Source: Ahaetulla prasina
Lineage: Eukaryota; Chordata; Lepidosauria; Squamata; Colubridae
NCBI RefSeq assembly: GCF_028640845.1
Contig: NC_080542.1
Span: forward strand, 16,521,283 to 16,585,282
DNA: 64,000 bases
Direction of reading: 5' to 3'
Both the position numbers and the translations under genes were made by a program. Below are positions 32,130-42,984 of this stretch, piece after piece. The notes beneath the pieces were generated by a model that made no database searches, was not told the DNA's origin, and saw only the letters and a program-made list of their open reading frames with translations. Position 1 is the first letter of the stretch. Every line of letters begins with the position of its first letter.

Positions 32130-32350
32130 TGACGCTGATGAATGAATGAATAATGAATAATTTAATTTCTATACCGCCCTTCTCCCGAAGGACTCAGGGC
32201 AGTTTACAGCCAGGTAAAAAACATAATAAAAAACATACAATATACAGCTAAAAACCGATTTTAAAAAACCTATTCAATTTGGCCCATTAATTAAAATACA
32301 CATTAAAACCACAAAAAATCCCATTAAAATTAAGATCAGCGTACAGTGTG
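32130..32350 (-). mobile_element. L2-like LINE 3' tail
   Basis: ACCGCCCTTCTCCCGAAGGA hairpin plus A-rich 3' UTR. Bordered by (GAAT)n. Confidence 0.85.
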
Positions 32351-32517
32351 TTTGTGTCCTTGCAAATGAAAAGACCTCATACAGGAGTCCATTTCCAAGC
32401 CCGGCTGCAATCTTCCCAGTGCGCCACCCATAAACTTTCCCTGCAGTCCAGCCAAAAGCCAAAGGGAGGACGGCCGGTCCCACACGCTGAGGCCGATTTC
32501 CACAATAATCTTTCACA

Positions 32518-33545
32518 TCGTTCTTTCCTTCCTTCCTTCCAAACTACCTACTTTCCTTTCTTTTTCTTTTTTCTTTCTTTCTTTCCTTATCTTCTATCGA
32601 CTTTCTTTCTTTCTCTCCTTCCTTCCTTCCTTATCTTCCTATCTTCTTTCTTTCCCTTTCTTTCCTATCTTCCTTTCTTTCTCTTTCTTATCTTCCTTCC
32701 TTCCTGCATACCTACCTACTTTCTTTCTTTCTTCTTTCTTTCCTTCCTTTTATTCTACTTTGTCTTTCTTTCTCTCCTTCCTTCCCACCTTATCTTCGTA
32801 TCTTTTTCTTTCCTTCCTTCCTATCTGAATATCTTCTTATCTTTTCTTTCCTGTCTACCTACCTATCTCCCTTCCCTTCCTTCTTTCCTTCCTTATCTTC
32901 TACTTTCTTTTTCTTTCTTTCTCTCCTTCCTTCCTACCTAATCTTCCTATCTTTTTCTTTCTTTCTTTATATCTACCTACCTTCCTATCTTCTTTCTTTC
33001 CTGCCTACATATCTTCCTTCTCTTTCTTTCTTTCCTTCCTAGATACCTACCTACTTTCCTTCCTTCTTTTTCTTCTTTCTTTTTCTTCCTTTCCTTTTCT
33101 TTCTCTCCTTACCTCCTACCTAATCTTCCTATCTTTTTCTTTCTTTCCTTCTATCTACCTACCTTCCTATCTTCTTTCTTTCCTGCCTACATATCTTCCT
33201 TCTCTTTCTTTCCTTCCTTCCTACATACCTATCTACTTTCCTTCCTTCTTTTTTCTTCTTTCTTCTTCCTTTTCTTTTCTTTCTTTCGTTTCTTCCTTCT
33301 TTCCTTATCTTCTACTTTCTTTTTCTTTCTTTCTTTCCATCCTTCCTACCTACCTTATCTTTTTCTTTTTCTCTGTCTCCTTCTTTCCTACCTTATCTTC
33401 CTCTCTTTTTCTTTCTTTCCTTCCTATCCGCCTACTTTCCTATCCTCTTTCTTTCCTGCCTACCTACCTATCTTCCTTCTCTCTTTCTTTTTCTCCTTTC
33501 CTTCTTTCTTCCTTCTATTCCTTCTATCCCGTTCGGTCTCCTCCT
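32518..33545. repeat. About 1 kb pyrimidine-rich (CTTT/CTTC/CTAC)n tract
   Basis: Almost entirely C and T on the plus strand with scattered A, made of shifting tetranucleotide and pentanucleotide units. It abuts the CpG island. Open frames through it are Ser/Phe/Leu strings. Confidence 0.95.
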
Positions 33546-33800
33546 CCTCCTCCTCCTCCTCCTGCTGCTGGCAAAGGAGCCGAGCGCGGCTGCCGCGCAT
33601 GCCCACCTGACCCCGGAAGCCGCTGCCAGGTTCCCCCTTTCGCGCTGCGTGGCTGCCAGTCCCCGCCGTTGAGCAGGTGAGGGTCGGTCGGGTGGGTCGC
33701 CTGCCTCCGTCCGGGCCTGCGTTTCTGCCCCGCCGTTCCCCCTTCCCTGCCAGCGGGGCCGAATTAGGGCTTCTCCCGGAGCAGGGACAAAGAAACCACG
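33540..33800 (+). promoter_or_regulatory. CpG island with probable noncoding first exon
   Basis: GC-rich, with more than twenty CpGs in about 260 bp, unlike most unique DNA around it. CAG|GTGAGGGTCGG at 33676/33677 is a strong plus-strand splice donor. The only ATG before it opens a three-codon frame (ATGCCCACCTGA). With the acceptor CTAATCCACAG ending at 37254-37256, this could be the 5' exon of the 37263 gene, giving an intron of about 3.6 kb (inference). Confidence 0.5.
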
Positions 33801-33887
33801 GCGGATTAGTGGGGTGGTTTCTTTGCATTGAACAGCAACGTTGTTGTTAATTAAATGCAACAATTTTGCAGCCCGTATTGAATGGGG

Positions 33888-34005
33888 TTGTCTCCAACCC
33901 CGGCCGTTTTAAGACTTGCGGACTTCAACTCCCAGAATTCCCTAGCCTGCTATGCTGGCTGGGGAATTCTGGGAGTTGAAGTCCGCAAGTCTTAAAATGA
34001 TCCCC
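33888..34005. mobile_element. Palindromic hAT-type MITE, older copy
   Basis: Inverted arms ACTTGCGGACTTCAACTCCC and complement. Outer ends eroded. Confidence 0.75.
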
Positions 34006-34026
34006 CCTCCCTTGCATTGGCTAGCC

Positions 34027-34134
34027 CAGGGGTCTCCAACCTTGGCCCCTTTAAGACTTGCGGACTTCAACTCCCAGGGTTCTCTGGGAGTTGAAGTCCA
34101 CAAGTCTTAAAGGGACCAAGGTTGGAGACCCCTG
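34027..34134. mobile_element. Palindromic hAT-type MITE, perfect target duplication
   Basis: 108 bp palindrome with ends CAGGGGTCTCCAACCTTGG. Exact 8-bp duplication GGCTAGCC at 34019-34026 and 34135-34142. Confidence 0.94.
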
Positions 34135-34334
34135 GGCTAGCCTACTTCTCAAGTCCTCTCCAAATATTCTGGCGGCTTGGGAAGACGCGAAGTGCCCGAT
34201 ATTTGTGACCGGGTGTTGGCTTAGGAAGAAGCAGTTGTCCTAATAGGGAGGAAGGAGGGGTAAACGAGAGGGGGAGGGAAAAAGAAACCCAACCAAGATT
34301 AATTTCCTGCCTGAAAAGGGAATGGAAGAGAGTC

Positions 34335-34336
34335 AT

Positions 34337-34367
<31 letters not shown>

Positions 34368-35262
34368 TTTGAATTTTTATACCGCCCTATCTCCCGAAGG
34401 ACTCAGCCAAATAAAAACATAAGAATAATACAAATAAAAACAACAATTAAAAAACTTATTAATTAGGCCGAAATTAAAATATCACTAAAATAGTATAAAA
34501 CCCCATTAAAACTAAATTTAAAACTAAAAAACCCAGGCTAGCCCTGCGCAAATAAATAGATGTGTCTTAAGCTCGCGGCGGAAGGTTCGGAGGTCGGGAA
34601 GTTGGCGCAGCCCTGGGGGAAACTCGTTCCAGAGGGTGAGAGCCCCCACAGAGAAAGCCCTTCCTCTGGGTGTCGCCAGTCGGCACTGCCTGGCGGACGG
34701 CACCCTAAGGAGTCCCTCTCTGTGAGAGCGTACGGGTCGGTGGGAGGCAATCGGTGGCAGTAGGCGGTCCCGTAAGTAACCCGGCCCTATGCCATGGAGC
34801 ACTTTAAGGATAGTAACCAAAATCTTGAAGCGCACCCGAAAGGCCACAGGTAGCCAGTGCAGTCTGCGCAGGATTGGTGTAACATGGGAGTCACGAGGGG
34901 CTCCCTCTATCACCCGCGCAGCTGCATTCTGAACCAACTGCAGCCTCCGAATGCCCTTCAAGGGGAGCCCCATGTAGAGAGCGTTGCAGTAATCCAAGCG
35001 AGATGTCACGAGCACATGAGTGACCGTGCATAAGGCATCCCGGTCTAGGAAGGGGCGCAACTGGCGGACCAGGCGAACCTGGTAAAAAGCTCTCCTGGAG
35101 ACAGCCGTCAAATGATCTTCAAAAGACAGCCATCCATCCAGGAGAATGCCCAAGTTGCGCACCCTTTCCATCGGGGCCAATAACTCGCCCCCAACAGTCA
35201 GCTGTGGGTGCAGCTGACTGTACCATGAGTTTGGAGTGAGCCCAGGCGGAGAAGTTGGCAAT
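34335..35262 (-). mobile_element. L2-like LINE 3' fragment
   Basis: Open frame 34524-35261 (245 codons) is the C-terminal half of the same reverse transcriptase as 5046-6728 (LTVGGELLAP, VRNLGILLDGWLSFEDHLTA, HREGLLRVPSARQC). The catalytic core is missing. It ends in the tail hairpin and (TTTA)n. Confidence 0.9.
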
Positions 35263-35286
35263 GGATCTAGAAAGCCCTGTTTTGGA

Positions 35287-35291
35287 AATAA

Positions 35292-35366
<75 letters not shown>
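35287..35366. repeat. (AAT)n microsatellite
   Basis: About 26 uninterrupted units. Confidence 0.97.
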
Positions 35367-35479
35367 GAAGCTTTCGAGGGGAGAATTAATTTGCTATTCG
35401 TACAGCCTTCTTGTCAGTTGTAGTTAAAGTGGGTTAAAAGCCCCCACTTAGAAAAAGATTAAATAGATTAGATTAATAC

Positions 35480-36062
35480 TATCAAATGCGTCCAGAAATA
35501 TTTTACTAGAAGAGTTCTTCACTCCTCCGAAAACAGCAAAATACCTTATTTCACCAGGCTTGAAATCCTGGGATTAGAAAATTTAGAACTCCGCCGACTT
35601 CGACAAGACCTTTGTTTAACACACAAAATCATCTATTGCAATATCTTTCCTGTAAAAGACTACTTCAGCTTCAATCGCAACAATACAAGAGCAAACAATA
35701 GATTTAAACTTAATGTCAACCACTTCAAACTTGATTGCAGAAAATATGACTTCTGTAACAGAGTTGTTAACGCTTGGAATAAACTACCTGACTCTGTGGT
35801 CTCTTCTCAAATTCCCAAAAACTTCAACCAAAAACTGTCTATTGACCTCACCCCATTCCTAAGAGGACTATAAGGGGCATGCATAAGAGCACAAAAGTGC
35901 CTACCGTTCCTGTCCTATTGTTCCCTTCATTATATCAAATTAACATAGCTGTTGCATACTTTTACTTATATATATATATATATTTCTTTTATGATGTGTT
36001 GTTTTTTTATGTCGATGTTTGTGTATACTGTTGTGACAAAATGAAATAAATAAAAATAAATA
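35480..36062 (+). mobile_element. Non-LTR LINE C-terminal fragment, different family
   Basis: A plus-strand frame gives LEILGLENLELRRLRQDLCL, FKLNVNHFK, and FCNRVVNAWNKLPDSVV before a stop, the usual C-terminal layout of CR1-group ORF2 proteins but unlike the L2-like and Snake1-type families here. Ends in (AAATA)n near 36062. Confidence 0.7.
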
Positions 36063-36067
36063 AAAGG

Positions 36068-36435
36068 ATAGATATCCGAATAACAGAGCTGGAAGAGACC
36101 TTGGAGGTCTTTTAGTCCAACCCGCTGCCTAGGCAGGAAACCCTACAGCTCTTCAGACAAATGGTTATCCAATATCTTCTTTAAAACTTCCAGGGTTGGA
36201 GCATTCACAGCTTCTGGAGACAAGTCGTTCCACTGATTAATTGTTCTGATTGTTTGGAAATTTCTCCTTAGTTCTAAGTTGCTTCTCTCTCCTTGATCAG
36301 TTTCCACCCATTGCTTCTTGTCCTGCCCTCAGGTGTTTTGAAGAATAGCTTGACTCTCTCTTCTATGTGGCAGCCCCTGAGATATTGGAACACTGCTATC
36401 TTGTCAGCCCTGGTCCTTCTTTTCATTAAATAGTA
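36068..36435 (-). mobile_element. CR1 LINE 3' fragment
   Basis: Antisense CR1: GGAAGAGACCTTGGAGGTC through TCCACCCATTGCTTCTTGTC. Confidence 0.9.
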
Positions 36436-36729
36436 GATGGATGGATAGATGGATAGATACTGTAGATGAGGATAGATTAGATTAGATTAGATTAGATTAG
36501 ATTAGATTAGATAGATAGATACTGTAGAATAAATAGGTAGGTAGGTAGATAGATACTGTAGATTAGATAAATAGATAGATATACTGTAGATTAGATAGTT
36601 ACTGAAGATTAGATTAGATAGATACTTTAGATTAGATAGATACTGTAGAGATATATTAGTTATGAGAGAGATTGTATAAGCAGATGTGTGTGTATATGTG
36701 TGTATATATGTATGTATATTCATGTATAC

Positions 36730-36805
<76 letters not shown>

Positions 36806-36835
36806 TACATACATATTTATACACACATACACACA
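36436..36835. repeat. GATTA/GATA, (TA)n and (CA)n microsatellites
   Basis: (GATTA)n at 36477-36512, broken GATA units to 36660, and perfect (TA)n at about 36731-36793 flanked by ACAC runs. Open frames through it are Tyr/Ile repeats. Confidence 0.95.
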
Positions 36836-37262
36836 CTATACACATAAATTGTGTGTCTGGTTGTATGTCTGTGTAATGTTGTGTAATGTTGTGTTTGTAT
36901 GTGTGGGTAATGTTCATACATCACCTAAAACACAAATATTTAGTTGATTGATTACTGATCAAATTGAGGACAAGGTCTAACTGTTTACTAATCATGGCAA
37001 TTTTGAGAAGTGTGGACTTCAACTCTCAGAATTTCCACATCAACCGTCATTGCAATTTCCAAATCAGGCTTTATGCTTTAGTATTTAGTTATAGTTGTGG
37101 CTTAGTCAAGATATAATAGTTCCGGTGTCTATCCATTGGGCTCCACTCCCAATTGTACTGTTACGAGGGCTGCAAGGAGAGTCTAAAAGTATTAGGAAGA
37201 TTGTACAAGTGTCTAAATCAAAGTTTTTATTAAACTACCATTGCTAATCCACAGTCTATAGC
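36836..37262. other. Region before the 339-aa gene
   Basis: Contains half a palindromic MITE arm (about 37010-37045) and, at 37240-37256, a polypyrimidine-poor but acceptable splice acceptor CTAATCCACAG eight bases before the ATG... region (acceptor ends about 37256). Otherwise nothing is recognised. Confidence 0.4.
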
Positions 37263-38282
37263 ATGGCTTCCATCGTTCCCCAGACGGCTTCCCCAGGCTC
37301 GGGGGTCTTTGTCACTCGCCACGGCGCTTTTGTGGTCCGCTCAGATTTGGGTTATTTCCTTCAAGCGCTTGACTTCTGCTCAGGGCAAGATCTCAAAATA
37401 CAGCCCCTCCACCATGCTTGCCGTGGAAAAGACCACTATGTGGGAGACCCCAGCAGTTCCACCATCTATCTCCTCCACGGGGACTCCTTCTGCCAAGTGC
37501 CAGACCTGAACTCCGAGCCGCCTTCGGACGTCTTCCCGTTACACCCCAGCTGCCGCGGAGCAGACCAGTATGCGTTCTGCGAGGGGTGTTTTTTCATCTT
37601 CTTCCTGTCACGAGGGGTGGCCCTGTGTGTGGCTGATCTGGCCACTGGGGCCTTGATTAAGGAGATCCACTTGGAACCCGCCCTTCTCAATGGGCTGTAC
37701 TACTATGGTGCTGATTCTGCCCACCTGGCTTGCTTCAGGATGGACAAGGAGCAGCGGCTTTGTGGCACCCGTTTTGCCGCCACCGCAGGGCACAAGGAGG
37801 AGTCCTTCGCGATCCACCCAGACGTGGTCTCATTCCTCCCAGGTGGACTGTCCATCACCCACGGCGCTGCCTTTGGTCAGTGGCAGTGCCTCAAGCTCCT
37901 CTCCAACGCAACCGACCTGCCCATGCCCAGCAGCAATGAAATATCCCGCAAGGTTGGCTATTCTAAGTTGGAACTAGGGCTAAAAGCTCACATCGACGAA
38001 TCGGTGAATCCGGAATCACTGGCCGTGTCTCTTCTCCAGCGCCACTTTGCCCTCCCTACGATCTACGGAGGGCTGGGACTTCAAACTGAGCAAGAAGAAT
38101 GGGAAGAAGCAGCAGAGGAAGAAGAACCTCTCCGGGTGATCCTGCAGCCCAGGCAAAAGCTTTACTGGTGGCATTACTGCCTGGGGTTAGGCAAGACGTC
38201 CATCTTGTATTGCCGGTCACTGAAGATCACCCGCAATACTTCGCCCCCTACAAACATACCTTTGCCCCTGGCTGAGGTTTGA
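37263..38282 (+). CDS. Uncharacterised repeat protein, 339 aa
   Basis: Intact frame from ATG 37263 to TGA 38282, with normal coding composition and far more CpG than its flanks. I recognise no named family. Four spaced motifs recur about every 45 residues: LHHACRGKDHYVGD (49), LHPSCRGADQYAFC (93), HLEPALLNGLYYYG (136) and IHPDVVSFLPGGL (184), each before a beta-rich stretch with a hydrophobic/aromatic core, which suggests propeller-like blades (inference). A second part (200-339) has an acidic patch (EEWEEAAEEEE, 278-288) and a conserved-looking LQPRQKLYWWHYCLGLGK. There is no signal peptide or membrane segment. From memory, fish genomes hold uncharacterised proteins with HPxCRGxDHY-type repeats and the same ending; I cannot verify this here. 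A splice acceptor eight bases upstream and the CpG island at 33.5 kb suggest a noncoding first exon. It converges with KHNYN. Confidence 0.85.
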   Translation: MASIVPQTASPGSGVFVTRHGAFVVRSDLGYFLQALDFCSGQDLKIQPLHHACRGKDHYVGDPSSSTIYLLHGDSFCQVPDLNSEPPSDVFPLHPSCRGADQYAFCEGCFFIFFLSRGVALCVADLATGALIKEIHLEPALLNGLYYYGADSAHLACFRMDKEQRLCGTRFAATAGHKEESFAIHPDVVSFLPGGLSITHGAAFGQWQCLKLLSNATDLPMPSSNEISRKVGYSKLELGLKAHIDESVNPESLAVSLLQRHFALPTIYGGLGLQTEQEEWEEAAEEEEPLRVILQPRQKLYWWHYCLGLGKTSILYCRSLKITRNTSPPTNIPLPLAEV

Positions 38283-38328
38283 AGTCAGACTTCAGGATGG
38301 AAGCTTTTAACAGGGATAGGGAGAATTA

Positions 38329-38334
38329 AATAAA
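38329..38334 (+). terminator. Polyadenylation signal AATAAA
   Basis: Lies 47 bases after the stop codon of the 339-aa gene, followed by the T/GT-rich CTTCCTTTTGTGTCTTTC at about 38348. Confidence 0.7.
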
Positions 38335-38516
38335 TGTATTTATCTACTTCCTTTTGTGTCTTTCAGTTGCAAGTTACGGGAAGTCTTCCCAGAACAGCCC
38401 TTTGTTAGGCGGCTGAAGTTGTGAAGGCGCTGAACAGGGTGGGAGGGGGATTTACAACAGATCCTTCTGTAGTTGCAGCCATTGCAACATCCCTAGGGTC
38501 ATGTACAGAACAGTAC

Positions 38517-38660
38517 AGTACAGTGGTGGGTTGCTACCGATTCGCCCTGGTTTGGACGAACTGGTAGCAGTAGCGAGAGGCTCCGCCCTGCCGGCTGGAC
38601 ATCATCAAATATGCTCTGTGTATGCATGTGAGCGAACCGGTAGCAAAGGTAAGTTAAACA
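38517..38660. mobile_element. hAT-like MITE relative
   Basis: CAGTGGTGGGTTGCTACCG with GAACCGGTAGCAAAGGTAAG. Confidence 0.6.
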
Positions 38661-38669
38661 CCATTACTG

Positions 38670-39020
38670 GTACAGAGTGTTCTCAACTTATCACAGTTCA
38701 TTTAGTGACCAAAGTTGCAACAGCACTAAAAAAAAGGGGGGACTTATGATCCATTTTTTGCACTTGATGACCATCGCAACATGTCCATGGTGACATGATA
38801 AAAATTCATACACTTGGCAACTGACCCATGACGGTTGTAGTGTCCCCGGGATCACGCGATCGCCTTTTGTGTCCTCTTGACAAGCAAAGTCAATGGGGAA
38901 GGCCGGAGTCACTTAACAATTGTGTTCCTACTTTAATAGCTGCAGTGATTCACTTAACAACTGTGGTTAAGAAAGGTCGTAAAATGGGGCAAAATCACTT
39001 AGCAATGTAAATTTAGGGGT
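38670..39020. mobile_element. CAGGTAGTCC-family MITE
   Basis: Body phrases GTTCATTTAGTGACC, CATGGTGACATGAT and GCAAAGTCAATGGGGAAGGC. A more decayed copy continues to about 39340. Confidence 0.75.
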
Positions 39021-39581
39021 TCGATTGTTTCAAGTCAAAGACCACCCTGTATGTGCGATTTAGGAGCTGGACAGCTGGCTTGCGATGACAATATTGCAAG
39101 CATCGTAGCCATGTGGTGCCCATTTGCAAACTTCTGCTACCGGCTTCTGCCAAGCAAAGTCATTGGGGAAGCCAGCAGATCATAGACGGTGATCATGTGA
39201 CTACGGGAACTGCATGAGATTTACCTAACGACAGGAACTGGGACTGCCATGACTGTTGGTGCAGTCGTGGGATGTCACACTTTATGACTGTGTCACGTAG
39301 CGATGGCATTTCTGGTCCCAATTACCATCATTAAACAGTGATTACTTGTATTGCAGTTCCGAGAAAGTAATATTGGATTTTCCCAGATAAAAACAAACTA
39401 TGGGGGGGGGTGGTTTCCAACTTTTGGGAAGGAATTCGCAGGACAAAGAAACTCGTGCCGCATCACAGTCTGGTTTTCTCCACTTCAGAAAAGTTTCCAT
39501 CTTGGAGATGGTTTATATGACATGTTGTTTGCAGTCCTTTGAACCCTGGTATCTTTGCATCCTCCATTGAATTTACTGTAT

Positions 39582-39962
39582 TTTTTGGAATATAAGACAC
39601 ACTTTTTTCCCTCATAAAAGAGGGTGGAAATGTTGGTGCGTCTTATACACTGAATACAGCCATTTTCAGCCTCCCGAAGCCCTGCCCTGCTTCCCCCATT
39701 TTTGCAGAAAATGGGCCACTTTTTTTGCAAAAACAGTGTTTTTGCCCTCCCCGGCCGCCAGGAGCACTCTGCAGGCCTCCCAAACCCTCTGCATGCTCCA
39801 TTTTTTGCCCGGTTTTGTGAAAAATGGGTCGCGCAGAGGGTTTGGGAGGCCTGCAGAGTGTTCCTGGGGGCCGGGGAGGGCAAAAACAGTTTTTTCTTAC
39901 TTGCCTCTTCAGAAGTGCGTCTTATACACCGGTGCATCTTATAGTCTGAAAAATACGGTATC
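39582..39962. mobile_element. MITE with CGTATTTTTCGGAGTATAAG ends, copy 2
   Basis: TGTATTTTTTGGAATATAAGA left, AGTCTGAAAAATACGGTA right. Half of a further copy begins at about 40089 (GTATTTTTCGTACTATAAGA). Confidence 0.8.
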
Positions 39963-40404
39963 TAACAACAATCAATTTATAGTTTGCTAAGTTCTGAAGG
40001 AAGGACAGAGATAGTTGTCAAGGGGGCTGTAATGGAGTGAGGTTGTTCAAGGGGGAAGGAGATTGGCTTATTCAAGTCAAGGCACATAGTGTATTTTTCG
40101 TACTATAAGACGCACCAGACTATAAGATGCACATTAGCTTTAGAAGAAGAAAACAAGAAAAAATAAATCTGCCTCTGCCTCCCAGTATCCATCCGGTATT
40201 CACCTGGTCAGCTTCAGCATGTGGCTCATCAAGGCTTGTCAGTTGCACCCACCACCGGTCAACTGAGCTAAGCTGCTGCCACCACCGGGGAACTCTGGAG
40301 CCTTTGCGGCAGAGCAGCTGATTAGCGGTTGGATCGGCCTCCCGGAACACCGCCGATCAGCTGTTCTAGGTGGTGGGGATAGCCGCCATTCACCGCTGCT
40401 GTTC

Positions 40405-41966
40405 GCCGCTGTGATTCACTTAACAGTGGCAAGAAAGGTCATAAAATGGGGCAAAATTTAACAACTGTCGCTTACCAACAGAAATTTTGAGCTCAATTGT
40501 GGTCGTAAGTCGAGAATTACTTGCATTACATACATAACTTTGGCTTTCCTCAACCTGGTGCCCACTAGCAACAGCATACCAATTCCAAGATACTTCGAGG
40601 GCAGTATAAGCACACAACACTGTTTTCAGAAAACAAGATTTATTTTTAGCTTTCAAAAAATAGTTCGGAGGAACAGTGCGATTTTTTTTCCCTCCGTCCT
40701 ACAAAAGTATAATTTTAAATATTTTTTTTTAATAAAAATCACAGATTTATAAGAGATGGTATAAGAAGTGAGAGTGCCAACTGTACTTGAATTACGTGAG
40801 GGAAAATTTAAAAACCTCTGCGTAAAATTGATTTTGGCACCATACTCAAAAGTTATAAAATAGGATTTATACAATCGGTATCGGAGGCTCAGATTTTTCT
40901 TCCAACCAGTTGACCTAGATGTGTGAAATGGTCCCCCCACCCTTTTTTTTTTTTTAATAATAAGATGAATAATTGCACCTGAAGACACTGAATATATTTA
41001 GAGGTTGCCACCTTGAGGAAAGCTATTGTAGAAGTTTAAAGCAGCTTTTTTATCAAGACAGACACCTAATCCACAATGCGTCTTAATGTTAAACTGGACC
41101 CCAATCGAACAGGAACATACTGAGAATACACAGCGGTGGTCTTTTTGCGAAGCCTAAAATAGAGGTTCTGTCTAAGCAACTCTACCAATAAAAGAGAATA
41201 GTTGTACCTCAGGGTTGAAATGAGGGGTTCTTGGTGCTTTCTTGTGCCTGGTTGTTTTCTTGCGGACATTTCACGACCCAACTAGGTAACACCATCAGAG
41301 CTAGCATCAGTGACCTAGTTTGGGTAGTGAAACTTCTGCAAGGAAACAACCAAGATCACAGAGCACCAAGAACCCCTCATCTGTCCCTTTTAAAAGTGAA
41401 AACTTAAAAAAGTCATGACTTTTGTCACAGAGTTCGCGGATTGGTTAAAACGGAGCCAAGATTTGAATGCTGGGAATTGAAGTTTTAAAGAGTGAGAAAT
41501 CCTGCAAGGAGTTTCTCTCGTAGCAAAGGACCCAATTTGTTTGGAGTAATAATTCCATCTCGAAAGTCTTTCGCTCTCTCATACAGTAGCTTAGGTCGGC
41601 CGTATTGCATGTAGGGAGTTATCTTCCTGCAAGCAACTTCACATTTCCGGAATGGGGAGAGAGCGAGAGAGAGAAAGAGAGAGCGAGCTCCGATTATGGA
41701 AGAGAAGACAATCTGATCCAAAGATGAGATTCATCTGATATTAAGGAAACCTTGGGGGGGGGGGGGGAGGAGAATAACAACAGTGCTTTGGGCTTCAGGA
41801 CTGAAGCATTTTGCAGGGTCTAATCTTTAGTTCTTCGTTCCTGAAGCATTTTCTCCCTGGTCAATGGCCACACCGATCATTTGACATTCAATATCTGAAG
41901 GCAACGTGGTTAGTTCATCTCGTTTTGGGAAACAGAACACAGGAAGGAATCGTCCACCAGGCTAGC
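40405..41966 (-). other. Likely KHNYN 3' UTR and downstream flank
   Basis: Includes a CAGGTAGTCC MITE fragment (40405-40525), a palindrome (41215-41385) with GGTGCTTTCTTGTGCCTGG-type arms related to 58300-58480, and poly-G at 41755-41767. Minus-strand AATAAA candidates include 40639-40644. I cannot say which ends the transcript. Confidence 0.35.
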
Positions 41967-42291
41967 TCAGAAAGTAAAACTGAGAATGGCCTCTGAAAGC
42001 TTGTTCAGGTCTTGGCAGCAAGGTTCTCGGATGAGCACGAAGTCCACTTTCCTGTCTTGTCCCTCAAAAATTTCCAAAAGCTTTCCCCTCAGCCACTCCG
42101 TCTCCTCTGTGGAGCGAAGTTTCTCCTTCTCGACGGGGCTGTCCTGCCGACCTCTCCTGTAGTCCCCTGCTGAACCGGCAGGGGGCTTCCTGTCCCGGAG
42201 TTGAAGGACCTCCGTCTGCGCAATAGGACGAGACGGTGTGAACTGGGCGGCCGGCTGGCCGTTGAAAGAGTGACACTCGGGATACTTGGTT
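41967..42291 (-). CDS. KHNYN: KHNYN, last coding exon (CUBAN-type domain)
   Basis: 108 codons with the stop at 41967-41969. Acceptor CCCCATTGCAG|A ends the intron, and the first base completes an Arg codon begun in exon 47665-47766. It encodes a basic, Pro/Gln-rich linker, then the C-terminal ubiquitin-like-binding CUBAN-type domain: WLRGKLLEIFEGQDRKVDFV, then REPCCQDLNKLSEAIL, ending SFTF. This matches the C-terminus of vertebrate KHNYN; related N4BP1 has a NEDD8-binding domain here. KHNYN is a cytoplasmic endoribonuclease and cofactor of ZAP that cuts CpG-rich viral RNA (known for the mammalian protein). With the four upstream exons, 253 residues of the protein are encoded in this window, all junctions in phase. 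The upstream KH-like part lies beyond the window. Confidence 0.95.
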
Positions 42292-42365
42292 CTGCAATGG
42301 GGGGGAGAAAAAAAGCAGAAAAATTCAAATCCCATCCTGTTTTTGCAAGAAATGGAACGGGCGCT

Positions 42366-42560
42366 GTGGTGAAATTCGGCTGGTTCTATCCGGCTTGGGT
42401 GAACCGGTAGCGCCAGCAGCGGGAGGCTCCACCCACCTGCCTGGACATCATCACATCCCATTTTTTACCCTCTGCGCAGGTGCAGAAGGCTCTGTGCGTG
42501 CATGGAGGCACGCACGCTCACATTTCCAAACCGGTAGCGAAGGTAAGTAAATTTCACTCC
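42366..42560 (-). mobile_element. hAT-like MITE, CAGTGGTGAAAT family
   Basis: TGTGGTGAAATTCGGCTGG left, AAGTAAATTTCACTCCTG right. In the last KHNYN intron, just before the final exon's acceptor. Confidence 0.75.
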
Positions 42561-42984
42561 TGAAATTTTTTTTTTACATCAGAGTTTCTCCATTAGAAGT
42601 AGCACAATTTGCTTATTTTTAAACCAGTTATTTTAATTGGTGGCTTGTTAGATGGATGGCAGACTCCGCCTTCCTTCCCCCATTTGCTTTCTGCTTTCCA
42701 CCCAACCATCTTTTTGGTTATCCTATTGCTTTATTTATTCTCGTTGTGTTCCTTTTGTCATTGTTTATTATTCTATACTTTTACTTCAGTTTATCCAGCT
42801 TTTCATTTTTCTTCCTTTTTATTTTTATTTAAGCTGCCTAGGGTAACCCCATAGCAAGATAAGGCCGCAAATAAATTTGACAAAATGAATAAGAAAATAC
42901 ATGTTCACACAAAAAGACAAAGCGGTGGGGGTTACGCACCACTGGGGATATCTCAGGGTAATCTAAGTAGAATTTAAGATTGCT

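Noticed and set aside
32348..32941. 197-codon ORF rich in Ser, Phe, Leu
   Set aside because: A translation of the pyrimidine repeat.
36502..36947. Tyr/Ile/Cys-rich ORFs on both strands
   Set aside because: Produced by the (TA)n and (CA)n repeats.
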